This document shows, piece after piece, positions 10,572-20,567 of a DNA stretch of 37,368 nucleotides (position 1 is its first letter; each line of letters starts with the position of its first letter). The stretch comes from Vitrella brassicaformis (lineage: Eukaryota > Sar > Vitrellaceae), in assembly GCA_001179505.1 (NCBI GenBank), contig CDMY01000645.1, forward strand, positions 1 through 37,368, given 5' to 3'. The notes under the pieces were generated by a model. It had not been told where the DNA came from and ran no database searches. It saw only the letters and a program-made list of their open reading frames with translations. The position numbers and the translations under genes were made by a program.

Positions 10572-12621
10572 TTAGTATGGCGGCGGCACATATTCGCAGT
10601 GCCTAGTGCCGAGAAACTTGCCTGTTTTTGGATCGACCACCTTCTCAATGTCGGTCTCGAAGCAGAGGGCGAGGGTGGACCCCACGGCCATCACAAACAG
10701 ACACGCCAAGGCAACACGCCGGCCCGTCTGGTACCAACTGCACACACATGCAATCAATCAGTACACATACATAGCTAGCTACGTACACGCGTCCTCCCTC
10801 CCTCACTGCCTGCCTCTTTCCTCCTTACGATGGTTTGTTCTCCTGGTCGGCGTAGATGAGGAAAAGCAGAAAGAAACCAGCTGCACAATGACAGACAGAC
10901 CAGACAGACAGACATGGCCCAGCCGAAAGAGACAGAGGAGGCATTCATCTATCTCGTGGACAGCACTCGACTAGCAGCGTCCATGTCTCTGTCGCCTTGC
11001 TGCGATGTGGAATGGTGTGGTGTGGTGTAGAGCGTACCAAGTGCGCCCCCCAGGTGGCCAAAGTGATCTGCCGCACCCCACCCACACAGGCACATACAAG
11101 ATCGTGCCTCACGTGTCGGCACACGTACGCCTCTCACTCACTCACTCACTCACTCACCGAGATTTGTTCCCTGGGAGGTCACAAATAACATAAAAAACAC
11201 CAGATAGACGGCGAAGAATCTGCACCACACCACACCACACCACACCACACACAGCGGCACCGGATGAGTGAATGGGCGCCATTCATGTGGACGTTGCCCA
11301 TGCCCACATCCATCCCTCCACCCCTTGAGGCGCCAGTCGTACATGAGTTGGTAGATGGCTCTTGAGCGGCTCATGCCGGACAGCAGGTGCCATATCAGCA
11401 CCACCTCTGCTATCTGAACACAAGCACACTCACGCAGACACATGGGCCAATGGATGGATGGATGAATGGATGAGCACCGTGGGACGGACGAACTGCTGCC
11501 CACCTGCGCCCCGATGATGCCGAACCCAGATGTCGACGCGCCCACGGCAGTCTACAAACACAAATACATACGTACATACGTACATGCACGCAGCACGCAC
11601 ACATATGAGTGGTTGGTGCTGCCTGCCTGCGTGTGTATGTGGCTGCAGGGGTTGCGGGGCTTACGTTGCAGGGATGCACGGCGGTGGAGAAGAGGTTGGC
11701 CAGGATGCCACTCCCGAAGTATATCAGATGGAAACGACCTATCCCGTACCTACAACACGCACAACCACAACCACACGCAAAACACCAACGACTGAGGGGG
11801 CCAAACCACCGTGGCGAAGACGCCTTGAATTGTGCTTGTGTTGCTTGCTCACTTTTGTTCGACCTGCATCCCCATAGCGATCTGGACGAAGACGTTCATC
11901 TGACGCAATCAACACCACCCACACCCACACAGGCAGGCAGGGAGAGAAGAGGAGTGTATGTGTGCATCCTATCCTCCCTCCCTCCCTGCCGCCTGTTTGT
12001 TCAAGTGTTTGGTGTCTATCTTTGTGCTGTCTGCCTGCCTGCCTGACCAGCAGGTGGCTGAGGTTGGCGTGCAGGAATATGGGCATGAAAAGGCGCCACA
12101 CCTCGCCCCTCTGCAGATTGGGACCATAGGAACACCCGAATAGCAAAAGCGAATGCCTGCAGGCCGCCACGCGCGACACACACCACACCCAGCCGCCCCC
12201 ACACAGACAAACAGTCACACATGACAACACATCTGTCTGTCTGTCTGTCTGTCTGTCATCCGCCAAGTGTCTGCCTGTATGTGTGTGTTGTGACTGACCG
12301 TGTGGGCGCGGCTCTTTCCTGCCCCGGGATGAGAGATAGGAAGTAGACGACCATCTGGATCATGCTCAGCCACACTATGTGGAGCTGCCACGTGCAACCG
12401 GGAAAAAACATGTCCACAAACCTGCCACACACACATGCAATGCACAACCAACACGACGGACGCACCACAATGACACACATCAACCACCATCAGCCGTCCA
12501 TCGCCTGTTTGTCGTTGATTCACCTGATATCTCCCGAGCCGCCTGACGCCGCCACCGTGGGCAACGGCGTGCCTTCATTGCGCTGCTGCTGGTAATCAGT
12601 CAAACGATGCACGTTCGGCAT
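10572..12621 (-). CDS. Rhomboid-family intramembrane serine protease
   Basis: Rhomboids cut membrane proteins inside the bilayer with a Ser-His dyad. Eleven exons (12524-12621, 12299-12421, 12048-12156, 11853-11899, 11665-11749, 11504-11551, 11322-11413, 11158-11219, 11038-11067, 10829-10880, 10572-10737) join to 303 residues. The order is as in the family: RGEVWRLFMPIFLHANLSHL in loop 1 and helix 2 (WR and His-Asn), then YGIGRFHLIYFGSGILAN, then GASTSGFGII with the catalytic serine, then DHFGHLGGAL with the catalytic histidine. A final hydrophobic helix near LACLFVMAVGSTLALC follows. The N-terminus is short and cytosolic (start MPNVHRLTDY). In apicomplexans and relatives, rhomboids shed adhesins or serve organelles; the substrate here is unknown. 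It is divergent from the DMT transporter. Confidence 0.93.
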
Positions 12622-12832
12622 GGCGAAATGAGCAGCCGAGTCCGAGGCGGGCACAACCACTCACACACACTGCTCTGCTCTTGACTGACTTGAGTGGACG
12701 GAGGGGGGGCAGGCGTCCTCTCTTCCCTCTTTTCTCTTCTTGGGCTCGCCGGGAAAGCTCGCACGAGCGGACGAGAAGAGAAACCGCTCTTTCCGCTCTT
12801 TCTTGGGGAGGCGTCGTCAGGCACGCAGTATC
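12622..12832. promoter_or_regulatory. Bidirectional promoter region, rhomboid / DMT transporter
   Basis: The region between the two start codons is 211 bp. GCTCGCCGGGAAAGCTCGCA (12744-12763) carries the octamer AGCTCGCA at 12756-12763, preceded by a GCTCGCC half-copy, an arrangement resembling the GRASP/CSP41b region. Pyrimidine-rich CTCTTTCC tracts flank it. Confidence 0.6.
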
Positions 12833-15088
12833 ATGCCAGTATCAGCCCGTGCTTTGCGCGACGATGTGTACGTGTCGCTCGAGGACGGCCCGGCGTATCC
12901 CGTCGCCGAGGACGTCAAGGGGGCGAAAGCTCTACCTCAACACACCTCCACTGGACACGCGTGAGCAGAGCGAGCTATGAGGGAGGAACGAGGGAGAAGA
13001 AGTGAATGAGAAATGCCCGGCTACATACCTCTCTTGTGTGTGTTTCTGTTCACAGCTTGGACTCGCTCCTGCTGACTGACGTTCCTGAGGCCGCCAGTTC
13101 ATCCCTGCTGGTCAACCCTGCTGATCACCCCCTGCCCTCCGGCCGCCCCCGGTGCTTCGTTCAGGGTGTTTTGCTGTGCATTGGCTCCACTGTATGCTTC
13201 GCATCCATGTCGCTGTGCGTCAAGCTCACCGCTGACCACGGCATCAGCGCAGGAGAGACTATGTTCATCAGGTGGGCACGGGTCTGAGAAACGCTGCACT
13301 GCACATTTCGGGGCTGCCCCTGCGGGTGTATATGTGTTGATCTTATCCCTGTCAGGTGCATATTTCAGTTCTTCGTGACTCTGGCTTGTCTGTTTTATCT
13401 GCGGCTGGGGATACTGCCAAGCCAGAGCAGGGGGACCTTCAGGGTCAGGTGGTGGGTGCTCGCCAGAGGTGAGGGAGGGAGGGAGGAAGGAGATACGCAA
13501 CGCAACAGACAACCCGTGTGTGGGGCTTAACTTGCAGGTGTGGTGGACTTTCTAGGAGTGCTCATGTATTACTATGGGCTGAGCCAGCTGCAGTTGGGCT
13601 ATGCGACTGTTTTGTACTTCACGGCACCACTATTCGCTGGCCTCATTGCCCGATCGATGTTGAAGGAGAGCTATGGCATCATTGAGGCGGCGTGCGGGCT
13701 TGGGTGCGTTATTGGGGTGGCCATGACGTCACTCGGTAGTTGAGCCACCCCACGCCCCTTGGATGGATGGATGGATGGATGGATGTGGCTGTAATTGATG
13801 TTCACTACCTTGCTCAGGTAGTGAGAATTTCCGCACTATATCAACAGCTGAGGTGTGCGGCATCTCCCTGTGCCTCCTCGGCGCACTGTGCCAAGGTGAG
13901 TGGGAAGGACCTACCGCAGTGGACAGGCGGAGTGTATGCGTGTGGTGTGTGTTTCATTCAGGCCTGACTTACTGCATCATCCGCAAGTCAGTCAGCTTCA
14001 CATATGCTCATGGACGCTCACTCATACTCATTCACTCACTCACTCACTCACTTATGTCCTACCTAGGATTGGGAGGAAGGCGCATTACATGCAGCTGGTG
14101 AATTCATTCGCCCTCAGTGGGCTCTTCATCTCACCCCTGTTCATGCTGACGGTGCCGAGCCAGGCGCCCATCTCGCCCTCATCATTCACAGTGACCAACT
14201 GGTGTGACCTGCTCATGCTGGGCGCATTCGCCACGTTCGGCCAGATGTTGCTAAACATGGGCACGCAGCACGTCAAGGCCTGTCTGGCGTCCATCACGAG
14301 GACCCTGGACATTCCCATCTCAGTTCTTTTACAGGTGGGTCAACAGATACACACTGACACATGGGGAGCAGGGTAAAGAGAGAGTACTTGCTGGGCGGGG
14401 GGGGGAGGGGCATGGGCCTGTGTTTTGTCCCTTTGTCTGCCGTTGCTGCAGTGAGTGCTCTGAGGCACCGACACAGGAACGAAAGTAGACCTAATCTATC
14501 TGCTTTATCTTGTCTGCGTATCCTGCCGCAACAGAGAGGCAGACAGACAGACAGAGTCAGGCAGACGGGAACGGGGTGGGTCACCAAATTGTTGTCTCAT
14601 CGGTCTGGTTGGCTGTGTTGCGGGCGCCCTGTGAAGTCTTGCAGCACCAATCGAGGAGCGGCCGACAAGACGGGCCTGGCGCAGCGCGGAGCTACAGTCA
14701 GTACACTAGACACTCACTAGACAGTGCAGCCAGCGGCCCTTCGTCTATGTCGTGACGTGTTACCTACCATCTCCAGACAGATCTTCATCCTCCCACTGCA
14801 CTCTACACTCTCATTCTCTTCCATGAGATGCATTCGTTGGTCGTGGGTATGCTTGCTGTGCTGTGGCTCATGTCACACATACGATATTCCCTCAAGCCTC
14901 ATTGGTTTCTGTGGGCTGTTGTCTCTTGTTCAGTGGTGGTTCCTGCACGACGCACCCTCGTTCCTCAGCATACTCGGGTAAAACGGATAAGACACAACCG
15001 GCTCGCCTCAGCCTTCATTGCCTTCCTTTGGTGCAGGTGTTGTATGGTGATCTGTTGCTGCGGCGCGTCGGCTGTCCTGCGAAGATGA
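12833..15088 (+). CDS. EamA/DMT-superfamily membrane transporter
   Basis: Proteins of the drug/metabolite transporter superfamily have ten helices from two EamA repeats and move small metabolites. Nine exons (12833-12960, 13056-13271, 13356-13468, 13538-13735, 13848-13895, 13962-13986, 14067-14334, 14934-14977, 15037-15088) give 363 residues. The first helix carries GSTVCFASMSLCVKL. The family signature near the end of the first repeat is seen as YYYGLSQLQLGYATVLYFTA then PLFAGLIARSMLKE. The second repeat has TFGQMLLNMGTQHVKACLAS, then ISVLLQWWFLHDAPSFLSIL. The last helix is Cys-rich and short (CCMVICCCGAS). The N-terminal ~85 residues are soluble. The substrate cannot be predicted; nucleotide-sugar and triose-phosphate transporters are more distant relatives. 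The 599-bp intron 14335-14933 is unusually long for this window. Confidence 0.9.
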
Positions 15089-17536
15089 GATGTCCCTTAA
15101 GATGGCCACTACATACTACATCAAATCAAGTGGCTGTGGCCATTAATTACCACAATGAGAGGATCGGCGTGGGTGAGGGCAGATAGGAGGCGTGGTTATC
15201 TACGTGGGTATCTACGAAGTTTTTTGGACCATTTCTGGGGACAGAGATGCCTGGGTCTGAGACGTCTTGCCTTAATTGAGTGTTTCATTTTTTCCTGGGC
15301 GACATCATTGATGGCAAGCTCTCTTCCCCTCGATGCTTCTCTGTCCCTATGATCGACCGTTGTCTTTTTCCTTCAACCCNNNNNNNNNNNNNNNNNNNNN
15401 NNNNNNNNNNNNNNNNNNNNNNNNNNNNNNNNNNNNNNNNNNNNNNNNNNNNNNNNNNNNNNNNNNNNNNNNNNNNNNNNNNNNNNNNNNNNNNNNNNNN
15501 NNNNNNNNNNNNNNNNNNNNNNNNNNNNNNNNNNNNNNNNNNNNNNNNNNNNNNNNNNNNNNNNNNNNNNNNNNNNNNNNNNNNNNNNNNNNNNNNNNNN
15601 NNNNNNNNNNNNNNNNNNNNNNNNNNNNNNNNNNNNNNNNNNNNNNNNNNNNNNNNNNNNNNNNNNNNNNNNNNNNNNNCCCCCCCCCCCCGAATTGACC
15701 GAGTCTGTGTGCGCGTATGTGATGCACGCAGGGAGGTGTGTCGTGTCATGTCATCCTCTCTCCTTTGACCTTGCCTTTCTTTTTCTTATGTACACTCACT
15801 CACACACATCATTGAATATGCGCACATACACATACATACGTGTCAGTCCATCGTGTATGCCATGCCGTCACTGTGCCTGGCTGCCCTGCCAATCATATCT
15901 ATGTGTCTCGCTGCGAATTTATCGGGGGTCTGGCCGCTCAGTTGCATGATGCTAAGTGTTTTTCACGTATGTACCTCTCTGTCTGTCTTGTCTGTTTGTC
16001 TCACTTTGCAGACCAGACAGACGGTTTCCAGAGTGCGTGGGCTGCTGCTTGAGGATACACACGGGTGCGTTTTTAACACTGACTGACTGACTGTCCGGGC
16101 AGCTGCCTCTCTTCAACATGGCGTGCGCTGCATTTTCCAAAGCATGTATGTATGTGTGTGTGTGTATGTATCCTCGCGTGTCGTGTGGCGTCCGTCGTCT
16201 GCAATTTTGTCATTACGTAGAGAGGAGCAGGGTGAGTGCTGCTTGATGTGCGCAAGATGCAAGTGCCGTGTCAGATCAGACAGGCGGTCCGAACAGCGAG
16301 AGGGGGACCTCTCGCACAGCTATACACACACGGGGACAGAGAGGGAGGGGAGAGGGGGGGAAGGAGAGTTGTAGGAGAGTTGTTGGGTTCCAATTGCACG
16401 TTGTCGTGTCTTGGCTCTCGTGTCATATCTGCGTGGCTGTCTGGGTGTCTGGTGTTTGGGTGTTGTCTGTTGTCGCCGTAGAGAAGACACGAACAGCGCT
16501 AGATGGATCTAGCGTGAGCTGCGGTACCTATTTTTGCACGAGAGATGCAAAGCGTGGCCCCCCTCCTTCCCTCTCATGTGCTTGCCATGACCACATATAC
16601 GTATGTCTGTCTGTCTGTCTGTATTCGCGTGTGTGTACATATGCTTGCTTGTGAGCGCACAATGCCTCGCGTGTACAGTAAGCCTGATGTGCTTTTTCTG
16701 TGCGCCACATCTAGTTGCGCATGCCCCGTCCCTACCTGAACGTCTGTGTGCGCTCGACGGAAAAACATGTGTGTATTCATGTGGGTGTGGTGAGGGGGTC
16801 TCTGTCACCGGTGTTTGTCATGTGGTGCGTGAATGAATACCCCCTCTGCATGCCGGTCGCTTCAGACAAAAGCGACAGTAGCGGTATGCTGGATGGATAA
16901 CTACTGTGGGGTCGGGCGGAGGTATCTTCTCTGCCTAATTTCCCACAGCGGCCTCCTTCTCTTATGCGTGTCCGTATCTTGACTTGCCTGCTTGTCTCTC
17001 TCATGATGGAATCTACTGATTCGTCAAGCACTGCCTGCCTATGTGTGGGGGAGTGATGTGCAGGATGCACATGTCAGACTGTTTGCATGCTCCCAGACAG
17101 ATGTCTCTTTGTGACACCAGTCAACCGAACTACGCTCTCGCATATGTGGTCCTCGTCTCACACGAGTGTCTTCCCACACACTGCCTCAACGTCACGTACG
17201 ACAAACACGGCACACGGTGCATGATACCATAGCACCACTTCCCAATTAGGACGCAAATCCCTTCATTCCCATCTCAACAGGGCACAAAACCGTGAGCGCT
17301 TGATACTTGCATGACGACACTGATGACACAAGGAAAACGTTGCATGCCATGCACTCACTACTCTGGTACGAAAATTGGAAGAGCGCGTGAATACGATGCT
17401 ACGGTGCACTGGGACGCAGGCTGGAGAAATGACCTTCGCTACCCATCAATCCATCCATCCATCAATCATTCGCAAACGCACAAGACGGCACAAAACCACG
17501 TCTCAACCACCGATCCGAATCTCGGCCGTCACGTGC
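15089..17536. other. Region without recognisable genes, including a gap
   Basis: About 2.1 kb of known sequence surrounds a 300-N gap. Open frames exist but are dominated by TGTC, TATG and CACA repeats and show no family motif or phased splice chain. The most coding-like pieces are around 16123-16374 and 16715-16900, and neither is convincing. Between 15180 and 15250, ATCTACG is repeated twice and a run GTTTTTTGG resembles an Sm site, but no snRNA can be folded around it with confidence. It may hold 3' UTRs of the DMT and PEBP genes and an unidentified transcript. Confidence 0.4.
15380..15679. other. Assembly gap of exactly 300 N
   Basis: It is flanked by CCC on the left and a run of 12 C on the right, so the break coincides with a poly-C tract that was probably hard to sequence. 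The size may be an estimate. Open frames running across it are artefacts. Confidence 0.99.
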
Positions 17537-18765
17537 TCACTGCACTGAATTTTGTGCATAGAAGAAGTTAGCGCCGATGAGCTTCAGATCGTTCTTGTCT
17601 GCCCATGATGCCACCTGGGTGCACACACCGATCGATTTGGGCGGTAAGACCCTATGTAATACATCTCATCGTTCGTTCATGTACCTTGAAGCGGGGTCTG
17701 TCGAGCGGGGCCGTTGGCGTCTTGGCACTCGCCTCCTGGCGGTACAGCAGAAAGCAATACCGGTGCATTCCAGTCTTGGGCGGCGCTCCAGGTCCAAAGT
17801 ACGGCACAAGCGTCGTTGGATCCTTCAATTCGATAGCTGTGGGGATTGACAGGACACGACAAGTACAGCAAAGATAGGCAGGCCTATAGACGTGGGTGGC
17901 CGACTCACAGTCACTGGCGACGAGCCAATGCAGGAACTGCCCCTCGGTGGGGGCCTGACGGGATGGCGCGTCCGGATCCACCTGCAAGAATCGTCAAGTT
18001 AGCCATCATCTCCAGCTCATGCAACCAACCCTCTCCCTAGTCCACCATGGCCAAGATGTAGCTGCAACACATGAGAATCCACGCATGGATTCAATGCAAC
18101 CATAATCTCATCTGTGGGACCCTCTGTGGTCCTCCCTTCTCCGTTTCTTGCCTGCGTACCGGGCGTCTGGTCTCGGCATGTCTCCGATGATGATACTTGG
18201 GCGCTGCTTCGTCTCTGGAATGGAACACACACGGATGCCTGTTTCCGCTTGTGCCAGTGACGGTGTAGTCCACGCATACCATCCAGCGTCAGAGTGTTTC
18301 CGAACTCGACTTCCACATTTCTTGGGTACGAGATCTTGATGAACGTTTCCTTGTCAAGATCAGGCACCACATCTGACACACAAGCCGACCATTTCCCACT
18401 TGTGCAGACCAACAAAAGTGAGCCATCCTGTCAGTCCTCCTGCCGTACCTCCGATGACGCCCGAAGACCTCAGCAGCGACAGCTCCCTATCCCTCGGATC
18501 ACCCAGATCCTCCTTCTCCAATGCCTGCACACACACAGCAGACCACAACAGGTACGTCCCCACTGCACCCTCACAATCGCACCGTGATGAGGTCGGCGGC
18601 ATCGGCAGGTGCAACGATGGGCAGCACTCGAGGCTGCACAATGGCGGGAGGTGTGAGGGCAGAGGCATCGGCTGTGACGGGCGGCAGGTGAAAGGCAGCC
18701 GAACGGAGGCGAGCGCCCGTGGCAGTGCTCAGCAGCAGCGCCGCAAGGGCCACATGGGGCAGCAT
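17537..18765 (-). CDS. Phosphatidylethanolamine-binding protein (PEBP) family, secreted-type leader
   Basis: PEBP proteins bind lipid headgroups or signalling partners through a small anion-binding pocket. Eight exons (18583-18765, 18449-18524, 18280-18372, 18160-18214, 18046-18061, 17909-17981, 17685-17836, 17537-17614) join to 241 residues. The core is YILAMVDPDAPSRQAPTEG, then QFLHWLVASD, then VPYFGPGAPPKTGMHRYCF with LLYRQ. It has the D-P-D-A-P and G-x-HRY motifs that build the pocket. The protein starts MLPHVALAALLLSTATGA, a signal peptide, followed by AAFHLPP, so secretory or plastid targeting is possible. One exon (18046-18061) is only 16 nt. The intron after it has the donor ATG|gtggac and includes an in-frame stop if retained. 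It is divergent from the ABM gene. Confidence 0.92.
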
Positions 18766-19006
18766 CTTTGCGGGAGGAGAAAGATTGTACTGCAGAAACC
18801 AAGATTCGCCTGCAGATGACCGTTTTCTCCAGCCTCCGCGATGCTCAATGGACGTGTGAGCGCGCCAAAGTCACAGATCTTCGCTGGCCGCCGCGAAGTT
18901 TTCGGGCTTTCCAAGCTCGCAGAAAACGATCGGAGCCCTTCCTTCCACTTCCCGACCGGCATAACCATGATGCAAGCAAGAAGCGGATGACATAAGGGAG
19001 GCTGCG
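18766..19006. promoter_or_regulatory. Bidirectional promoter region, PEBP / ABM protein
   Basis: The region is 241 bp between opposite start codons. AGCTCGCA lies at 18914-18921, followed by GAAAAC. CTTCGC and GCGAAG around 18880-18900 can pair as a small stem. The sequence is free of the microsatellites that fill the introns. Confidence 0.55.
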
Positions 19007-20223
19007 ATGAGGTGGATCTCTTCTGCATCTATGCCCCTGGCATACGTTGTGGTTGTGGCAGGAGCCTTCCAGCGCCCCCTGTCACCCGGGAAGCGACAAT
19101 TTCCCTCTCAGAGAGGGCAGCGGCTGAGGCACACACTGTCGATGGATGCGGCTGAGCCTGTGGCTGCGGCTGCCATGGCAGTCGACGGCAGCCTCCTTCC
19201 TTCATTCGTCGCATGCACCAGGTCGCACGCAACGCGCACAGAAACGCTTCACCGCTGCTGTGGTGTCTTTGATGAACGCGATGCAGTTTTCCTGTGATGA
19301 AGGGCTGCGAGGCAGCTTTTGAGCAGAGGTGGCTCGAGGCCGAGGAGAGGGCGCCGATCGCCAGCATAAAGGATTTCGCGGGGTTCATCCAGTTCTTCCT
19401 GCTAAAGGGACAGTACGATGAAGTCAACGACGCCACCGAGTACGTGTCGATGTCAGTGTGGAGGGACCGTGAGGCCTTCGAGGCTTTTCCCAAGTCCGAT
19501 TACTTCAAGCTGCGGCACGCTGCTGACTCGTCGCTGCCTCCGTCAACTCATGCTGCCGGGCCATCTGTGTCGATCTATGAGGCTGTGCTCTACGAGCCGA
19601 GAGCGGGAATGACGATTGAACAGCTCAAGGAAGGTGCCTTTATTGCCACCAACAGGTCCACACGGGCGTGCCAACTGGCTGACGGTGTCAGGTTCATGCC
19701 ATGGCGACTTGTTCTAGCGTGCAGGTTTGCTGTGGCCGCGGGCAGCCAAGACGCCTTCGAGACGAGATGGAGAGTGCGTACAGAAAGACACTTGTGCGTG
19801 AGTGCACTTGTACATGTCCCCATTGCTGCTTTGCATGCAGACTCGTGACCGCAACCTCCCGTCATTCCCAGCGTTTCGCAAGTTCATGCTTCTCCGTCGG
19901 GTGCCTCTGCCGCCCGACATGGGCGTGCCATCAAACAGCCCCCATCCGGCGTGCATCCAGCCCGACGTGACGCACATCTCGTTCACCGAGTGGCAGTCGG
20001 AGGCGGGCTTCGATGAGTGGCGGAACAGCCAGTCCTTCGCCAAGACCCACAGTGCCGCTGAGGACGCGCAGCCGAAGGGGCCACCGAAGGGTAGGTTTCG
20101 TTTACCTCTTCTAAAATGTGTCTGTGTGCATCTGTCTGTCTGTTTGCAGGTCCTGTGTCTGGCGAGCTGCGCGGGCCGCCGAAGCCGACCTTTTTCTCTG
20201 TGGTTCTGACGGAGGCCAATTGA
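19007..20223 (+). CDS. Plastid-targeted tandem ABM-domain protein
   Basis: ABM (antibiotic biosynthesis monooxygenase) folds are small ferredoxin-like domains used by cofactor-free oxygenases and IsdG-type haem-degrading enzymes. Exons 19007-19221, 19287-19655, 19725-19773, 19841-20090 and 20150-20223 give 318 residues. The leader includes MPLAYVVVVAGAFQRPLSPG, a signal peptide followed by Ala-Phe, suggesting import into a complex plastid; Met9 is an alternative start. ABM repeat 1 reads MKGCEAAFEQRWLE, GFIQFFLL, YVSMSVWRDREAFEAF. Repeat 2 repeats that order: AAGSQDAFETRWR, LPSFPAFRKFMLLRR, THISFTEWQSEAGFDEW. The two copies are clearly related in layout, arguing for an internal duplication. 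The substrate is unknown; a haem- or tetrapyrrole-related role is only a possibility. It is divergent from PEBP. Confidence 0.86.
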
Positions 20224-20567
20224 TCCAAAGACAGACGTGCACGGCAGGGGCGGCTTCGCACGTATGTTGTGATGGCTGTCGTATGGTGTGGGTGGTGCGG
20301 CATCGCCCTTGTCTGTCTTTATGAAGTTCATGATCCGGGTTATTTTGGCGTGGTGTGTTGCTGGTCTTCTATGGTCTTGTGACGTTGGATGGGCTGGCGG
20401 GAAGAGAAAAGAGGACAGACACAGTGGCCTGCCTAAACCGAGATACATACAGTGGATCAAGGAGTATCACTGCAGAGGTCCGAGGAAGAATGTGCCCGTG
20501 TAGGGCCATTAGAGGATGAGACGAGACCACAGAGCTACACACAGCGACCCCAACAGGAAAAGAAGCG
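20224..20567. other. Convergent intergenic region, ABM / IQUB
   Basis: This lies between the two 3' ends (344 bp). I see no exon, hairpin terminator or repeat of note. It is presumably overlapping or adjacent 3' UTRs. Confidence 0.5.

Noticed and set aside
14765-14830. Alternative exon RQIFILPLHSTLSFSS in the long DMT intron
   Set aside because: It breaks the frame to the conserved WWFLHDAPSF exon; direct joining of 14334 to 14934 fits the family.
15180-15260. Possible small nuclear RNA with an Sm-like GTTTTTTGG site
   Set aside because: I could not match U1, U2, U4, U5 or U6 landmarks nor draw a convincing fold.
15280-15768. Long open frames crossing the N gap
   Set aside because: They are open only because N positions translate to X; the flanks show no coding signal.
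15853-16086. Hydrophobic open frame beginning MYAMPSLCLAALP
   Set aside because: Resembles a signal peptide but runs into TGTC repeats without phased exons or known motifs.
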